Assembly: GCF_963930625.1 (NCBI RefSeq)
Contig: NC_089259.1
Span: 10,789,559-10,853,558 of the forward strand
Direction: 5' to 3'
From: Muntiacus reevesi
Taxonomy: Eukaryota; Chordata; Mammalia; Artiodactyla; Cervidae
Length of the DNA: 64,000 nt
Shown: in pieces, positions 32,736 to 44,225 of the stretch
Numbering within the stretch: position 1 is the stretch's first letter
Layout: each line of letters begins with the position of its first letter
Notes under the pieces: generated by a model
Database searches by the model: none
Seen by the model: the letters and a program-made list of their open reading frames with translations, nothing else
Told to the model about the DNA's origin: nothing
Translations under genes and position numbers: made by a program

Positions 32736-33514
32736 GTTTTTTTTATGGAAAAGCAAACATAATATAGGAATTTAAATGGATTTGGAGTCAAAAATTATTG
32801 CAGATCTAAAGATCTGCATGGAAAAATTAGAGGTACTGGCATACTTCATTCTGTAAAAAGGGGGGGCAATAGAAGACATTCTTAGTGGGAAAACTATTAA
32901 CTGCTGATAAAGATGTGTCTGAAATAGCCTTTTCCAGTTCGTAAGGGGGAAGATGAGACAGAAGGACTATCCTAGCACCTTTGACATCACACATGTTTCC
33001 AGTTCTCTAGTCCTCTTATCAGTGCTAAGAAAGTCTTGATGGCTCAATCATAATTTTTTCCATGAGACTTCAAAAAAGCTTTTTGTTTTTCTATTTCCTT
33101 CTGATATATCTATTGCCCTTTGGGACTTCATGAATCTTAAAATTTATACTGTCACATTCAGTTTTCTTCAGACTGAGGAATGTCTGATATGCTGAATTAT
33201 GCTGTGCTTTTTAAAGCATGTCATCATTCACTCCAGGATATTCGATGTGGAGAAGGTTGACGCTACAGTTTTACAATTCACTTTATCCCATTTGATTTCA
33301 TGAAGAAAAAGTATACGAAAATATGAAAGGGGAAAAACAAGAGTTTTAACAACCAGCTCCAATGTGATGCAGTAGTCCCCTCTCACCCACTTTTCTTTTA
33401 TCCCCTCAGCCTCGATACAGTTATCAATCAAAAATTAGCCAGTTAAACCTGTTTCAATAGGTTATTGCCAGTATGTTTGTTTGACCTCAACAATTTGGTC
33501 TGCATGACTGCAAT

Positions 33515-33965
33515 CACCTCCTCGTGTTCTCTGTGATTAAATCTCATCTGACTCTGATCTACCCACAAACTGTGGGCCTAATGATCTTTCTTGCTTTAAC
33601 TCCATCACATTGCATTCAGGATAAAATCCAACCTCAGCAAGGCCCATGAAGTCCCCACAAATCCCATGTCTTCCTCTTGGCATCAGCTCTCGCATCTACA
33701 CACATATGTGCCACGCTATCCAAGCTGTCTCTCACTTCCTATTTTTAGACAGCCAGTTTTCAATATATGCCATATATATATGGCATGTGCCATCAACCAT
33801 AATGCCTTCTTCAGTGTTCTGCACTTACAAGACTACTACTTATCGGTGAAGACTTAGTTTGAATGTCACCTTCTTCAAATCACTTGCACATACTCAGAGG
33901 ATTGGGTACCTTTCTTCAAGGGTCCCACAGAACCTATGTATATTTCCTTCTTGGCTTCTATACAA
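33515..33965 (+). repeat. L2 LINE 3' fragment
   Basis: 'gcattcaggataaaatccaa', 'cagcaaggcccatgaagtcc', 'agtttgaatgtcaccttctt caaatcactt' and the final 'tatacaacattgtatctta' follow the L2 3' end. The two plus-strand frames here (33646-33857) are chance frames. A 20-bp perfect palindrome lies at 33767-33786. Confidence 0.65.
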
Positions 33966-34048
33966 CATTGTATCTTAAATGCTGGTGTACTGTTGCCCAC
34001 TGATGGGCAAGCAAGGACATCTAATCAATATCAATATCATCATCTGTA

Positions 34049-34182
34049 CAGTCAGCCCTCCACACCTATAGGTTCTACATTTGAGGACTCAACTGACTGT
34101 GGATTGAAAACATTTGGGAAAAGAAACTCAAAGTTCCAGAAAGCAAAAACTTGAATTTATTGTGATCCAGCCACTGTATGTA

Positions 34183-34222
<40 letters not shown>

Positions 34223-34420
34223 ATTTATACTGCATTTATAACTATTTATATAGCATTTACACTGCATTAGGTATTATAAGTAATCTAGAGATGGTTTCAA
34301 GTATATGGGAGGCTATGTGTAGGCTATATGCAAATACTATGCCACATGTAAGGTACCCCCTGGATTTGGGTGTCCATGGGAGTCCTGGAACTGATCCCCT
34401 ACAGATACTAAGAATGTCTG
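34049..34420. mobile_element. MER2-like Tigger DNA transposon
   Basis: It begins cagtcagccctccacacc right after TA and ends right before TA, as expected for TcMar elements that duplicate TA. Internal text 'cagaaagcaaaaacttgaat', 'gcatttacactgcattaggt attataagtaatctagagat' and 'caaatactatgccacatgta' is shared with the second copy at 36310-36866. A (GT)n microsatellite (34174-34220) has expanded inside. Confidence 0.7.
34174..34220. repeat. (GTAT)n/(GT)n microsatellite
   Basis: A few GTAT units followed by about 16 GT dinucleotides, located within the MER2-like element. Confidence 0.93.
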
Positions 34421-34654
34421 TACATCATCAGTGCCCTAAACAGCCCCTGGCAAACAACAGGAATCTAATAAATAAAAATCAGGGGAAATGAATTAATATA
34501 GAATAAACAAACCAGACTCCTACCTTTAAAAAATTCCCTATTTAGCTAGGGAGACATGACTGGGGGAAAGGAGGAGATGGAAATAAGATATAGAAACTAA
34601 CTATAATGCCATTTGGAGTGAGAAGTGGGGTACATGGCAAGAAACTATTATTGA

Positions 34655-34865
34655 TGAGTTAGCCTAAGTATTTAGGTGCCTAAAATGTACAGATATTATG
34701 GTTGCTCCTTTTCATACTGCCTTAATTTTCACAACCATCTTGAAGGGTATTATTTCAATTTGGTAACTAAGGAAATAAAGACTCAAGGAGTTCAAGATCA
34801 CAAAAAGTTAATGGTAAAGACATAATTTTATATTTAAAATCCATGTTCTTTCTACCACAATGGTA
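34655..34865 (-). repeat. MIR SINE
   Basis: Antisense MIR layout: 'ttttcacaaccatcttgaag ggtattatt', 'ggtaactaaggaaataaaga ctcaaggag', then 'aaatccatgttctttctacc ac'. The neighbouring stretches 34500-34650 and 34870-35065 look like pieces of the unnamed ancient repeat. Confidence 0.6.
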
Positions 34866-36309
34866 CAAATTCAGTCCTATGGAGTTTCAGAGGAGGGAAA
34901 AGTTACACCCAGAATGACAAATAAGAAAAGTTCCATGTAGAACTAACAGTGGACCAAATCTTGAAGGATTCGAGGAGAAATAGATTGTATTTTAGAGGGA
35001 GGAATAAAGACCAGCATGGATACGAGATCAAAACTGGTCAGTAGGATAGAGAATAGTCTAGTCTGGAATGCACTGGGAAAATCTCACAGAAGAGAGAATT
35101 GGGACTTCCCTGGTTGACCTGAGTACACTATATAAACAATGGACATTAATATTGGAAAAATAAACAAGTACGTAGGTCATGCTAATGAATGGACCTGTGC
35201 CATCATCTCCATATATGAAGGGTAGCAGATTAAAAAAAAATCTGGTAACATATTTCAAAATTAAGGTAATTCTGATTTTAATACAAAAGTGTACTTTTAT
35301 CCAAGGAGGAAATATAGCTACAGAAATTGCAATATCAAGTTAACTTAATGTCAAATTACAATAACATTGTGGAAAAAAAAGTAAATAAATGCACTTCACA
35401 AATGTGAGTCATGTAGTCTCCTCTGTCTGAAATATGTACCATAAAAGTCATTATATGCATTAATCTTTAAAGTTATCTAAATCATACACTTAGGGCAACA
35501 TCTTGATTTTAACAAAAAATATGAATTGCCTAGCTTGCTCATTTTATGAGATCTGATCTTAATGGCCATCCTCAAAAGTACACTGGTTATAAGTTTTATT
35601 CATGCATGTTTGGGGATGGTTTTACTTATCAAGATCATGTTTTTAATGACTCATAACTAATTTTGTTGGAAAGACATCCATAAACTAAAATGAGTGTGAG
35701 TGATTATTTAGATGGTAACATCACAAATCCATTAAAAGGAACCTAAAATAAACAGAGTTAATGACCTTAAGTAAGTCACCCATAGATCAGACAAGTTGCG
35801 AACATTTTTTTCGACTGCTATTTTTAGGTTTTTTAAAACATACATTTCTCTTAGGACAACTTCATCAGATTAAGTTGTATGGTAAATATAGTCAGTAAGT
35901 TGTACATAATAAAGAAAAAAACTTTTCACGTTGAAAAGCCTTTCAAAATATATATTTTAAACAGAAATGGAGATTTTTTACTTCCAACTTTACATAATAA
36001 ATTAAATATCAAATACTGATAAACAGAGGTACCCCAGTGCCTATGTAAGTGGGTATTTTATTTGTAGTACTATCATCAGTCAATGATATAGCAATCAGGG
36101 CTATAGCAAAAATAATAAAAATTTATCTGAAATTTTTACTACATTTTGAATTTAGACTTTTTCTTCATAGACAATGTATCTATATATTTATGTAGCCAAA
36201 ATCAGAAATACCATGGGATATAATCAACATGCAATTCTTCACTATTATTTGTTATTTCTCAATGAAAGATAGTATAGGAGATATTCTAGGCAGAAAGTAA
36301 AGCATGGTA

Positions 36310-36866
36310 CAGTCAGCCCTCTGTATTCACAATTTCTGCATCAATCAACCTTGAACTGAAAATATCTGGGACAACAAAAAATTGCAGAAGTTCCAAAAAG
36401 CAAAACATGAATTTTTCATGTGGCAACTATTCACACTGGATTTATACTGTATTTACAATTTACATAGCATTTACATTGTATTGTCTTCCCTGGTGGCTCA
36501 GACGGTAAAGAGTCTGTCTGCAGTGTGGGAGACCTGCGTTCAATCCCTGGGTCGGGAAGATCCCCCGGAGAAGGAAGTAGCAACCCACTCCAGTATTCTT
36601 GCCTGGAAAATCCTATGGATAGAGGAGCCTGGCAGGTTACAGTCAATGGGGTCACAAAGAGTTGGACACGACTGAGTGACTTCACTCACTTACATTGTAT
36701 TAGGTATTACAAGTAATCTAAAGATGATTTAAAGTATATGCAGGATGTGCACAAGTTATATGCAAATACTACACCATTTTATATAAGAGACTTGAGTAAG
36801 CATCTGTGGGTTTTAGCACCCATGGAGTACTGAAACCAATCTACTAAAAATAATGGGGGACGACCT
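36310..36866. mobile_element. MER2-like Tigger DNA transposon, interrupted by a SINE
   Basis: It begins cagtcagccctctgtattca after TA and ends gggggacgacct before TA. Middle parts match the copy at 34049-34420 ('tagcatttacattgta', 'taggtattacaagtaatcta aagatgatttaaagtatatg'). A Bov-tA SINE at 36483-36689 splits it; removing the SINE restores continuity. Confidence 0.75.
36483..36689 (+). mobile_element. Bov-tA SINE nested in the MER2-like element
   Basis: A full-length forward Bov-tA from 'gtcttccctggtggctcag' to 'gacacgactgagtgacttca'. The target-site duplication ttacattgtatt is exact at 36471-36482 and 36690-36701. It is well conserved, so probably relatively young. Confidence 0.95.
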
Positions 36867-37094
36867 TATCTCTAATCTTCTAAAGTTTCTACAGCATCTT
36901 GAATACTGTCTTCTTCTTTCCTATTTAAAGATACTAGAATACAGACCTAAAAGATGACCCTGCCCATTTCTATTCAACAGAGATGAGAAAACTGAGTATC
37001 AAAAAGAGACTCCAATATAGATAGTTTCAAACACATATATAAAGGTTAAACATTAATTATTTAATCATTCATATAAAAAAGTTTAAAAATAAGC

Positions 37095-37420
37095 AGCAAA
37101 TTAAATCCAAAGAAGATAAAAGGAAGGGTATAATAAAATCAGACGTTATTGAGATAGAAAAGAAACACACAAAAGAGAGGTCCAACAGTGCCAAAACCTG
37201 GTTGCTTAAACAGAACAAAAACACTGATAACTCCCTGGCAAAAGTGACTGTGAAAAAAAGAGAAGGTAAATAATCAATACTAGGAGTAAAAATGATGATA
37301 TCATCATTGGGCCTAAGGACATCAAAATATCATAAAGCAACATTACAAACAAGTTTATGCCAATAACTAGAAGACAAGGAGTAATTCCTAGAAAAATAAG
37401 ATCTATTAAAACTTCTTACA
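37095..37420 (+). mobile_element. Ancient L1 ORF2 fragment
   Basis: 'ccaaaacctggttgcttaaa cagaac', 'cactgataactccctggcaa aa', 'ggcctaaggacatcaaaata tcataaagcaac' and 'caagtttatgccaataacta' follow the diverged L1 ORF2 region upstream of the polymerase core. No coding capacity. Confidence 0.6.
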
Positions 37421-38289
37421 ATTATTTAAGACAATGAATTATAAGCAAAAGGCCTATTTACAATGAATGTGATGGTGACACAGACTAGGAATAATTACTA
37501 AGCATGTTTCTTTGCTTCCTTTTTTGCTTATTGTATTAAGTAAAGTTCATAATCCACAATCAAAATTAGTGGAGCTAACTCAGCCTAACATATCTTTCTT
37601 TAAAAATATTTTAATGTCCAATATACAGAAAGTTAAAAACTGCCCCACCATTCAAAAGAAGTCTCATGTAAAGTGACTTCTGTATTTCTGGACATATTTT
37701 TAAGGGCACCACTAAACAGTCTGGACTAAACACAATACGACCAAAATGAAACAGATAAAACAGCACAAACTCTCCTAAGAAGGAATAACCGCAATGCTCA
37801 CTGTATCATCCTTAAAATGCAAAATACAAGTCTTGCTTTGTGTCTTGTGGCTCAAAAAGTGGAACTATGATATGTTACAAATCAAAGTTATTTAGGCAAA
37901 AACTAGCAAACTAGTTCAACATTTTGATTCTTTTATTATTTTCCCCAAACTTGGTGCATGTAGAAAGAAAAACCTGGTGGAAAGGCTTAAAGGTGAGGGA
38001 AACAAGGAACTAATTTTTTAGATTCAGTAGAACGTAAAAGATTGAAATAATTACAAATAAGAACCATATTACAGCTCCTTAAAGATAGGGACTATGTTTC
38101 TTATTTCTTTCCATATCTTGAAAACACCTAGTCTTGTAATCTTGACATAGTAAATTAAAAAAAAAGAATATAAGGCATAATTCATACAAAGAAGAACTAT
38201 GAGAAAATACAAAGATAGGCAAAAAGTTTTCTGAAGCTATGTAAGTGAGGTATAAAAACTTACAAATTGAGATGACCTACCTAGTCATG

Positions 38290-39115
38290 CCCAGTTAAAA
38301 TTATTAAATTAAAATTTACACAAATTTTGTTTAATTTATTCCTAAATGTTTTGTGCTTTATAATAAGTATTTAAATAATTTTCCTATTGTCCATTGCTTT
38401 TATATAAAAATACAACTGATTCTGTAGATTAACCTTATATCCTGTGACCTTGCTTAAGTTACTTACTAGTTGTGACAGTTTTTTTGATTTCTTAGAATTT
38501 TCTATGTACATAATCACGCTGTCTCTAAATAAAGACAATTTAAATTCTTCTATTTAAACATATGTGCATTTATTATTTTTTCTTGCCTTATTGCACTGGC
38601 GAGGATCTCTAGCACAATGATTAACAGTGAATACTCTTGCCTTTTCGCCCATCTCGGGTGGAAAGTATTTAGTTGTTGTTGGTTTTTTTTTAACCAGTAA
38701 ATACAAGTGAGTTATAGGTTTTTCGTTGATGCCTCTTAACAGGTTGAAGAAGTTTCCAGACATTTGTAATTTGCTGTAACATTTTATCATGAATGAACAT
38801 TGTATTTTACCAAATTTTTTTTGTTTGTTGGCTTTTTTCAGCGGGGCAGGGGCAATGACTGAAATGATCATATGGTTCTTCCTTTATGCTGTAAATAGAG
38901 TGAATTACATTATTTGATTTCAAATGTTAAACCAAAATTACATTCCTGGGATTAAAACCCATTTGGGTTATGATGCATTATCCTTTTTACATATTGTTGA
39001 GTTTGATCTGTTAATATTTGTTAAGAATTATTTTATCTATGCTCACAGAGAATACTTAACTGTAATTCTCTTATATTACACAGGTTTGCTGGTAAAAAAA
39101 AATACTCTGTTTTGT
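38290..39115 (-). mobile_element. Ancient L1 ORF2 fragment (polymerase region)
   Basis: Antisense L1 text: 'gattttctatgtacataatc' type phrase (here gaattttctatgtacataat cacgctgtctc), 'cttgccttattgcactggcg aggatctctagcacaatg', 'gcctcttaacaggttgaaga agtt', 'aaattacattcctgggatta aaacccatttgggttatgat gcatta'. All frames are broken. Confidence 0.75.
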
Positions 39116-39224
39116 TCATCTAAGAATGCCTATATTTCTAAAGAATGTTTTGCCAGACTTACTAATGTATACTAACTTTTCATTCTTTTGGCTGTTGAAA
39201 AACAACCATTTCACTGAATTGTGG

Positions 39225-39800
39225 TTACTCATGACAAGTCAGTGGTCATTTTTATGATTTCCCCCCTATATGTAATATGCCTTATTTATTTATTTAACTA
39301 TTTTTGCTGGCAGTTTTAAAGATTTCCTCTTTCGATTTTAAACAATTTGATTATAACATACTTTGCTGTGGTTTCCTGCTCATCTTGCTTGAGGTTCACT
39401 GAGCTTCCTGGTGACTTAAAGCTTTTCACAAAATTTGGGAAATTTTCCATCATTACCTCTTTAAATAATATTCTGCCCTGGTCTTTGTCCCCCATCTTTT
39501 CTTTTTTTGAGATTTTAATTGCCCGTATGTGAGACTGCATTTCTAAGGTTGCTATTTCTGTACTGAGAATTCCTAATTATTCCCTCATTATGTTGATTCC
39601 CCCTTCACAGGCTTGAACATATTTAAGGCAACTGTTTTATAGTCCTTGTCTGCTAACTCAATCATCTGTCATTTTGGGGTCTATTTCTATTGACCACTTT
39701 TCCTGCTTATTTGCATGTCTAGTAATATTCTATCAAATGCTTGATATTGTAAACGCTCTGTTGATAAATGTTTGGATTTTGTAGTCTTCTTTCAAAATTC
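39225..39800 (-). mobile_element. Probable old L1-derived fragment
   Basis: Phrases such as 'aaattttccatcattacctc tttaaataatattctgccc' and 'aactgttttatagtccttgt ctgctaactcaatcatctgt' occur in the antisense of old mammalian L1 copies. The assignment is from memory of the repeat texture, so moderate at best. Confidence 0.45.
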
Positions 39801-40157
39801 AATGGTAAGTTTGTTCAGCTAAGCAGCTAATTTATTTCTGAATCGGTTTAATTGTTTCCAAAACATTTCCCCCCAACATCTAACCCTTTCATTTTTAAAA
39901 TCATTTTGTATGAGGAAAACTTACAAAATAGTGTTAAATAACAAACATCCTTGTTTTTTTTCAAGAGTTATTTTTAAACTTATTAAGGTAGGCATAGAAT
40001 AGCTTTTACTCTAGGGACAGATTTATCCTACTTCTAAAGCACAGATTTCACAGGATACATCTTTGAACCCCAGGAGAAAGTTTAATGAAGGCTCCTAACC
40101 GTGTGGGAGCTCTGGTAATTGTTCAGCTCACCAGTCTCTAGTGGTTGTTCCTTTACC

Positions 40158-40380
40158 AGTGTGTGAGTCATGTGGCGCTAGTGGTAAGGAACCTGCCTGC
40201 CAGTGAAGGAGACATAAGAGACTCAGGTTTGACCCCTGATTCGGGAAGACCCCCTGGAGGAGGGCATGGCAACCCACTCCATATTGTTGCCTGGAGAATT
40301 CCATGGACAGAGGAGCCTGGGGGGCTACAGTCCATGGAGTCACAAAGACTCAGACACAACGGAAGTGACTTAGCACGCAC
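40158..40380 (+). mobile_element. Bov-tA SINE
   Basis: A forward copy with a modified head ('tggcgctagtggtaaggaac ctgcctgccagtgaaggag') and a full core to 'agacacaacggaagtgactt agcac'. The overlapping open frames on both strands are repeat-derived. Confidence 0.9.
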
Positions 40381-41307
40381 ACATGCACTGTGGTAGGACC
40401 AAAGTGGTACCAGTGACTGCATCACAACCAGAGGTGTAAATGCCAAGAGGGAGTGTTTGACCACCGCTCAGCTTTACTCTGGTACTCTTCTCTTTCTGCT
40501 TTGGTCCACTAACTTTACCTTCTTTTCTCCTACATTTTCCTCTGAAAAACACATCATTATCTAGTAAAAGGACTCAAAACAAAAACCAATTCTTGTAACT
40601 CAATCCAGGGTTATTTCCACTACACAATATTTTTGTTAATCTCCTGGTATTAAAACAATAACAATTCAATCTAGTTTTAATTTGCTTATTACTTGGTATA
40701 CTCCTGAATATTTTTCTCTTTCTTTTGGTAGATCTGCTGCATATTTTTTATTTTAGAAAGATTAAGAACAGGTTCATTGATAAAGCTAAAAACAATCCAT
40801 GCTGAGAAAATCTATTTGATTAAAAGCTATCCCTGGACCAGCAAACCACACAAAACTAAATAATCCATAAAGTGTTTTCCAAGAAGGCAAGAGTAATAAT
40901 TTACTTCTTCATATTTTTGAGTTCCTTATCTCACACCTGAGAGTCACATGGTTCACTATTTCTCCTTGTGAGCTACATTAACTTCCTGTTAGAGTCAGCT
41001 TAGTCTCCACATTCTTTTCTTCTAATTTAAGAGCCTTTATGTTGATGAAAACTACTTCCTGAATGCAATGGTCATCACTTTGTCCACAAAATATCTATGA
41101 ATTCATGTTTATAAAGCATTAGTCACTTTAAAAATAAATTTTGCATGATTTTATTACCTTTTAAGGAGAGGAGAGACAAGGGCAGAAGGAAAAGAAATAA
41201 ACTGGAATATTAAAAATGGGCCTTTAAGAAAATATTTTAAAATTGTACTAGGAGCAAGATAATTGATTAGACCAGATCTTAAGAGGCTGTGGGTTTTACC
41301 CTCTTAC

Positions 41308-41384
41308 CTGTGTAGCTGGATATATTCTCGGGGTCTGTTGAGCAGGTGAAGGAATCTATCAACAATCTTGTTTTTTCCTACACC
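41308..41384 (-). CDS. VWA8: VWA8 exon: P-loop continuation
   Basis: A 77-base exon on the minus strand, encoding GVGKNKIVDRFLHLLNRPRE YIQLH plus two bases of an Arg codon. GVGKN is the second half of the Walker A (P-loop) ATP-binding motif; the first half, GNQ, ends the exon at 62514-62585. The invariant lysine that contacts the ATP phosphates is in this exon. The acceptor is TAATTACAG and the donor GTAAGA. Entry is in phase 0 and exit in phase 2 to 7424-7499. Splitting the P-loop by a 21-kb intron means skipping of this exon would remove the catalytic lysine and shift the frame. No lesions seen. Confidence 0.97.
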
Positions 41385-42472
41385 CTGTAATTACATAGAA
41401 AGCATTAAACAAAAAAGGAACTTGTCTGGAGGTAAAACAAACCAGAATAATCTCTTACCAATAATCTGTCCTAGTTTATTGCTAATGCAAACCAAACTAG
41501 TAAACACATACAGCGCATCTTTTATGACATAGTTTTTTTTTTTTTAACTGACTTCTAAATACACTAGCTCTAAGTTCTTCTTATTTAAAAGGAAATTCAA
41601 AATTATTTTTAGCCTTCTGCAACTTGTTTTTTATTTTCTGCTCTTTCATTTTACACTGAGGTGTAAATATTAGAGCCAGAATATTTCAGATTTAAAGAAT
41701 GGCAGCAAAGGAAATCAAGGAAGAGTAAAAACAGATTTCTAATCCACTCTTTAGAATTGTGATTTTTAGTTATATAAAGATAAATACAATACTGTACTTC
41801 TTTTGCTTTAATTAAACACTAATTTATTCTCCTTTTATCCTACTGTCTAGTCCTTTAAGACCTTGGAAACCTGAAATTGTAATCAGGGTTTATTAACAAG
41901 TCTCAACTATATCTTCTCTTCCTAGAAATGCCCTCATTTTCTCACAATTTACTGACGCCAAGGTTGCTGTCCTTTTGTAGAGGACAAGCTGTTAAAAATG
42001 GAATCCACTCCCATGCTATTGCTCCATTTCAAAGTTTTCACTTAGAGATGGACCACTCTATTAATGGGATGTACAACTTCTAAAAAGTGGATTGTGTGGG
42101 AAGAGTAGAAGTGGTTTAAAAAGCTGCATTTTATAACATATGTTGTAGCAATAAAAATACCTTTATTGATTTCTTATACTGTCCACCGTCAAACATGGTA
42201 CAAAGCTATATAGGCTTTAAATGGCATGTTGCAATAAACACAAAATTTTAAATAAATACGTTCAGACGAACAAATTGTGTGTTAATTATATCAGCTCTGT
42301 TCAATTCAAGAAACATAGGGAAAAACAAATATCATAAAAGGGTTTCTTAAAAGAACAAGTCATGAAAAACCACCGTGGGGAGCTCATGCTCCCTCCCTGC
42401 TTTTAAGATTACAGATTCCTCCTTGCTGTTTCACATTCCTCTTGAGCAATTTTAGGAGCTCGTTGTTGTTGT

Positions 42473-42590
42473 GTTGTGTTAGTCACTCAGTCGTGACTGA
42501 CTCTTTGTGACCCCAAGGACTGTACCTCCTCTGTCCATGGGATTTCCCAGGCAAGAATATAGGAGTAAGTTGCCATTACACGCCCTATAA
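42473..42590 (-). mobile_element. Bov-tA SINE fragment
   Basis: Reverse-oriented core ('agtcactcagtcgtgactga ctctttgtgacccc', 'cctctgtccatgggatttcc caggcaagaat'), lacking the tRNA-derived head. Short internal deletions are present. Confidence 0.87.
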
Positions 42591-43384
42591 ATGTAGAATG
42601 CAATGTGAAGTCCCTGACTGCCACTAACAGGGTCCTTTGCTACGTCTTCTTTCAATGTGTTAAAGAAAAAAAGAAAGAAAATTCAACTGAGTAAATTTTA
42701 AAAGTCTTATTGACCTTATTCAATGATTCATGAATCTAGCAGATGGAAAAGAGAAGCACAAAAGAAGAGACTTTCACAAGCAGAAAGGAGCAGGACAAGG
42801 AAGTTCTACTAGCAAAATTGTTACAGCAGATTGTGACAATGTCACTATCCTAAGGGGTCTCTTGGGCCAGTGACCTCATCATGGCTGACCAGGTGATCCT
42901 CATTTACTGGTTTAAGACTCCATTTCTGGGAGAGGCTGAAACTATAATCAAGGTAAGCCTGGGTTTTGTGGTTAGAGTTTAACGTACGGGACTCCATTTG
43001 GGGCTGGTATGTGCTACTTTTAACACATTTTAGAGTCTTCCCAACTCCAGCCTCATCTGTCTCCTGGCTCCATATACTTTCTCTGGGACTCTGACCCACT
43101 CCCTGCACTTCAGCCGTCTCATATAGCTCACACGTCTCTCCTAAGTCCCAGCTGAGATGAGATCTGCTGTTCTGAATTGTCAACTGAGTTTCTATACCAG
43201 ATGTTCACACTGAACTCATCATGCTTCCACCAAAACCTACTCTCCTTTCTTTTTAACCCACTCTGAACAGTATGGCCTCGTACCCAGCTGGTCAATGAAT
43301 GAGTCTCAGAATGTTTTTGACTACTGTATTTTTTCCCTGCTCTCATTCAAAACGTCACTAGAATCTCTGTAGTTTCAATTTGCA

Positions 43385-43510
43385 AAACTTTTGCCTGCCT
43401 TCCTTTCTTCCTCCCTCCCTCCCTCCTTCTCTTCTCTTCTTCCTTTTTATTTCCTTTCACTCCTTTCTCCTCCACTTCTCTTTCCTCCCTCCCTTTCTTC
43501 CTTCCATATC
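43385..43510. repeat. Polypyrimidine (TTCC/CTCC)n tract
   Basis: A nearly pure C/T stretch on the plus strand, with CCTCCCTCCCTCC and TTCTCTTCTCTTCTTCC runs. It is low-complexity sequence; the 137-codon frame starting at 43380 runs through it and is not a gene. Confidence 0.9.
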
Positions 43511-43689
43511 TCCTTTGTCTATTTTATCAACCTTTTTAGCACCTAATGTTCTAGGTATTGTACTAGCTGAGTGGGATGCAATGATAAATAAAATAACTAC
43601 AACCCCTGACCACACTCATAGCTTACAATCCAGTAGGAAACAGACAATGAAACAAACAAAACACAGCAAGCACTCTACATACAAACTTT

Positions 43690-44225
43690 CAGGTTGCGAA
43701 CATTCAGAGGTGCAAACGTGCGTTTGCATGTCCGCTGACATAAACGGGTTCAGATGTCTGGTGCACACTGCCGTGTGCATGCATCCTCTGTAAGTGTACT
43801 TTACTGTACACTGCTGTAAAGGGTACAGTGTCTATTTCAAGCCCAGGGGGTCCAAAAGCTTAACGGCAGCAGTACACAGCTGATTGTGACCGCTGGGTAC
43901 CAAGGCTAACTTTGCTGTGTATGCGTGCTAAATCCCTCCCATCGTGTCCGACTCTTTGTGACGCTATGGACTGTAGCCCTCCAGGTTCCTCTGTCTGTGG
44001 GATTCTCCAGGCAAGAACACTAGAGTGGGGTGCCATTCCCTCCTCCAGGGACCTGCCCAACCCACGGATAGAACCCAGGTCTCCCGCAGCTCCTTCCCTG
44101 CAGGCAGATTCTTTACCCCTGAGCCACCAGGGAAGGCCTTAGCTTTGTTGTACTTACAAATAAATTGGACTTACGAATGAGCTCTCTCAGAACAGAACTC
44201 ATTTGTATGTAGAGAACTTACTGTA
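43690..44225. mobile_element. Possible old DNA-transposon-like element, interrupted by a SINE
   Basis: 'aggttgcgaacattcagagg tgcaaacg...' at the left and 'ttgtacttacaaataaattg gacttacgaatgagctctct cagaacagaactcatttgta tgtagagaacttactgta' at the right have the look of an old non-autonomous DNA element with 'cttacgaa'-type motifs. I cannot name the family. A Bov-tA at about 43922-44138 interrupts it. Confidence 0.3.
43922..44138 (-). mobile_element. Bov-tA SINE
   Basis: A full-length reverse copy, from 'cgtgctaaatccctcccatc gtgtccgactctttgtgacg' to 'ctgagccaccagggaaggcc'. The left flank 'ctaactttgctgt' and right flank 'cttagctttgttgt' are a diverged target-site duplication. Confidence 0.92.

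Larger units (their letters stand above)
7500..41307 (-). other. VWA8: VWA8 large intron (33.8 kb)
   Basis: The intron lies between the exons at 41308-41384 (donor GTAAGA) and 7424-7499. It carries most of the window's repeats and the POM121-like retro-block at 19.98-26.69 kb. Stretches in which I see neither a gene nor a clear repeat: 7500-9040 (AT-rich; a near-duplicate 'ttatagttagtaaa...aaaatgacatttgatc' string occurs at about 7522 and 8176), 9640-11170, 11320-12240, 15170-15950, 16450-17720, 19320-19980, 20130-21500, 28690-29535, 30040-31090, 31380-32040, 32740-33510, 35070-36300, 36870-37090, 37430-38280 and 40390-41300. Confidence 0.85.

Noticed and set aside
36483..36560. tRNA gene-like heads in Bov-tA and CHR SINEs
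   Set aside because: The tRNA-Glu-derived A and B boxes are part of the SINEs; no complete cloverleaf with an acceptor stem is present, so no tRNA gene is called.
43380..43793. 137-codon plus-strand frame
   Set aside because: Its first third is translated polypyrimidine tract (Pro/Ser/Leu/Phe low complexity) and the rest crosses two unrelated repeats.
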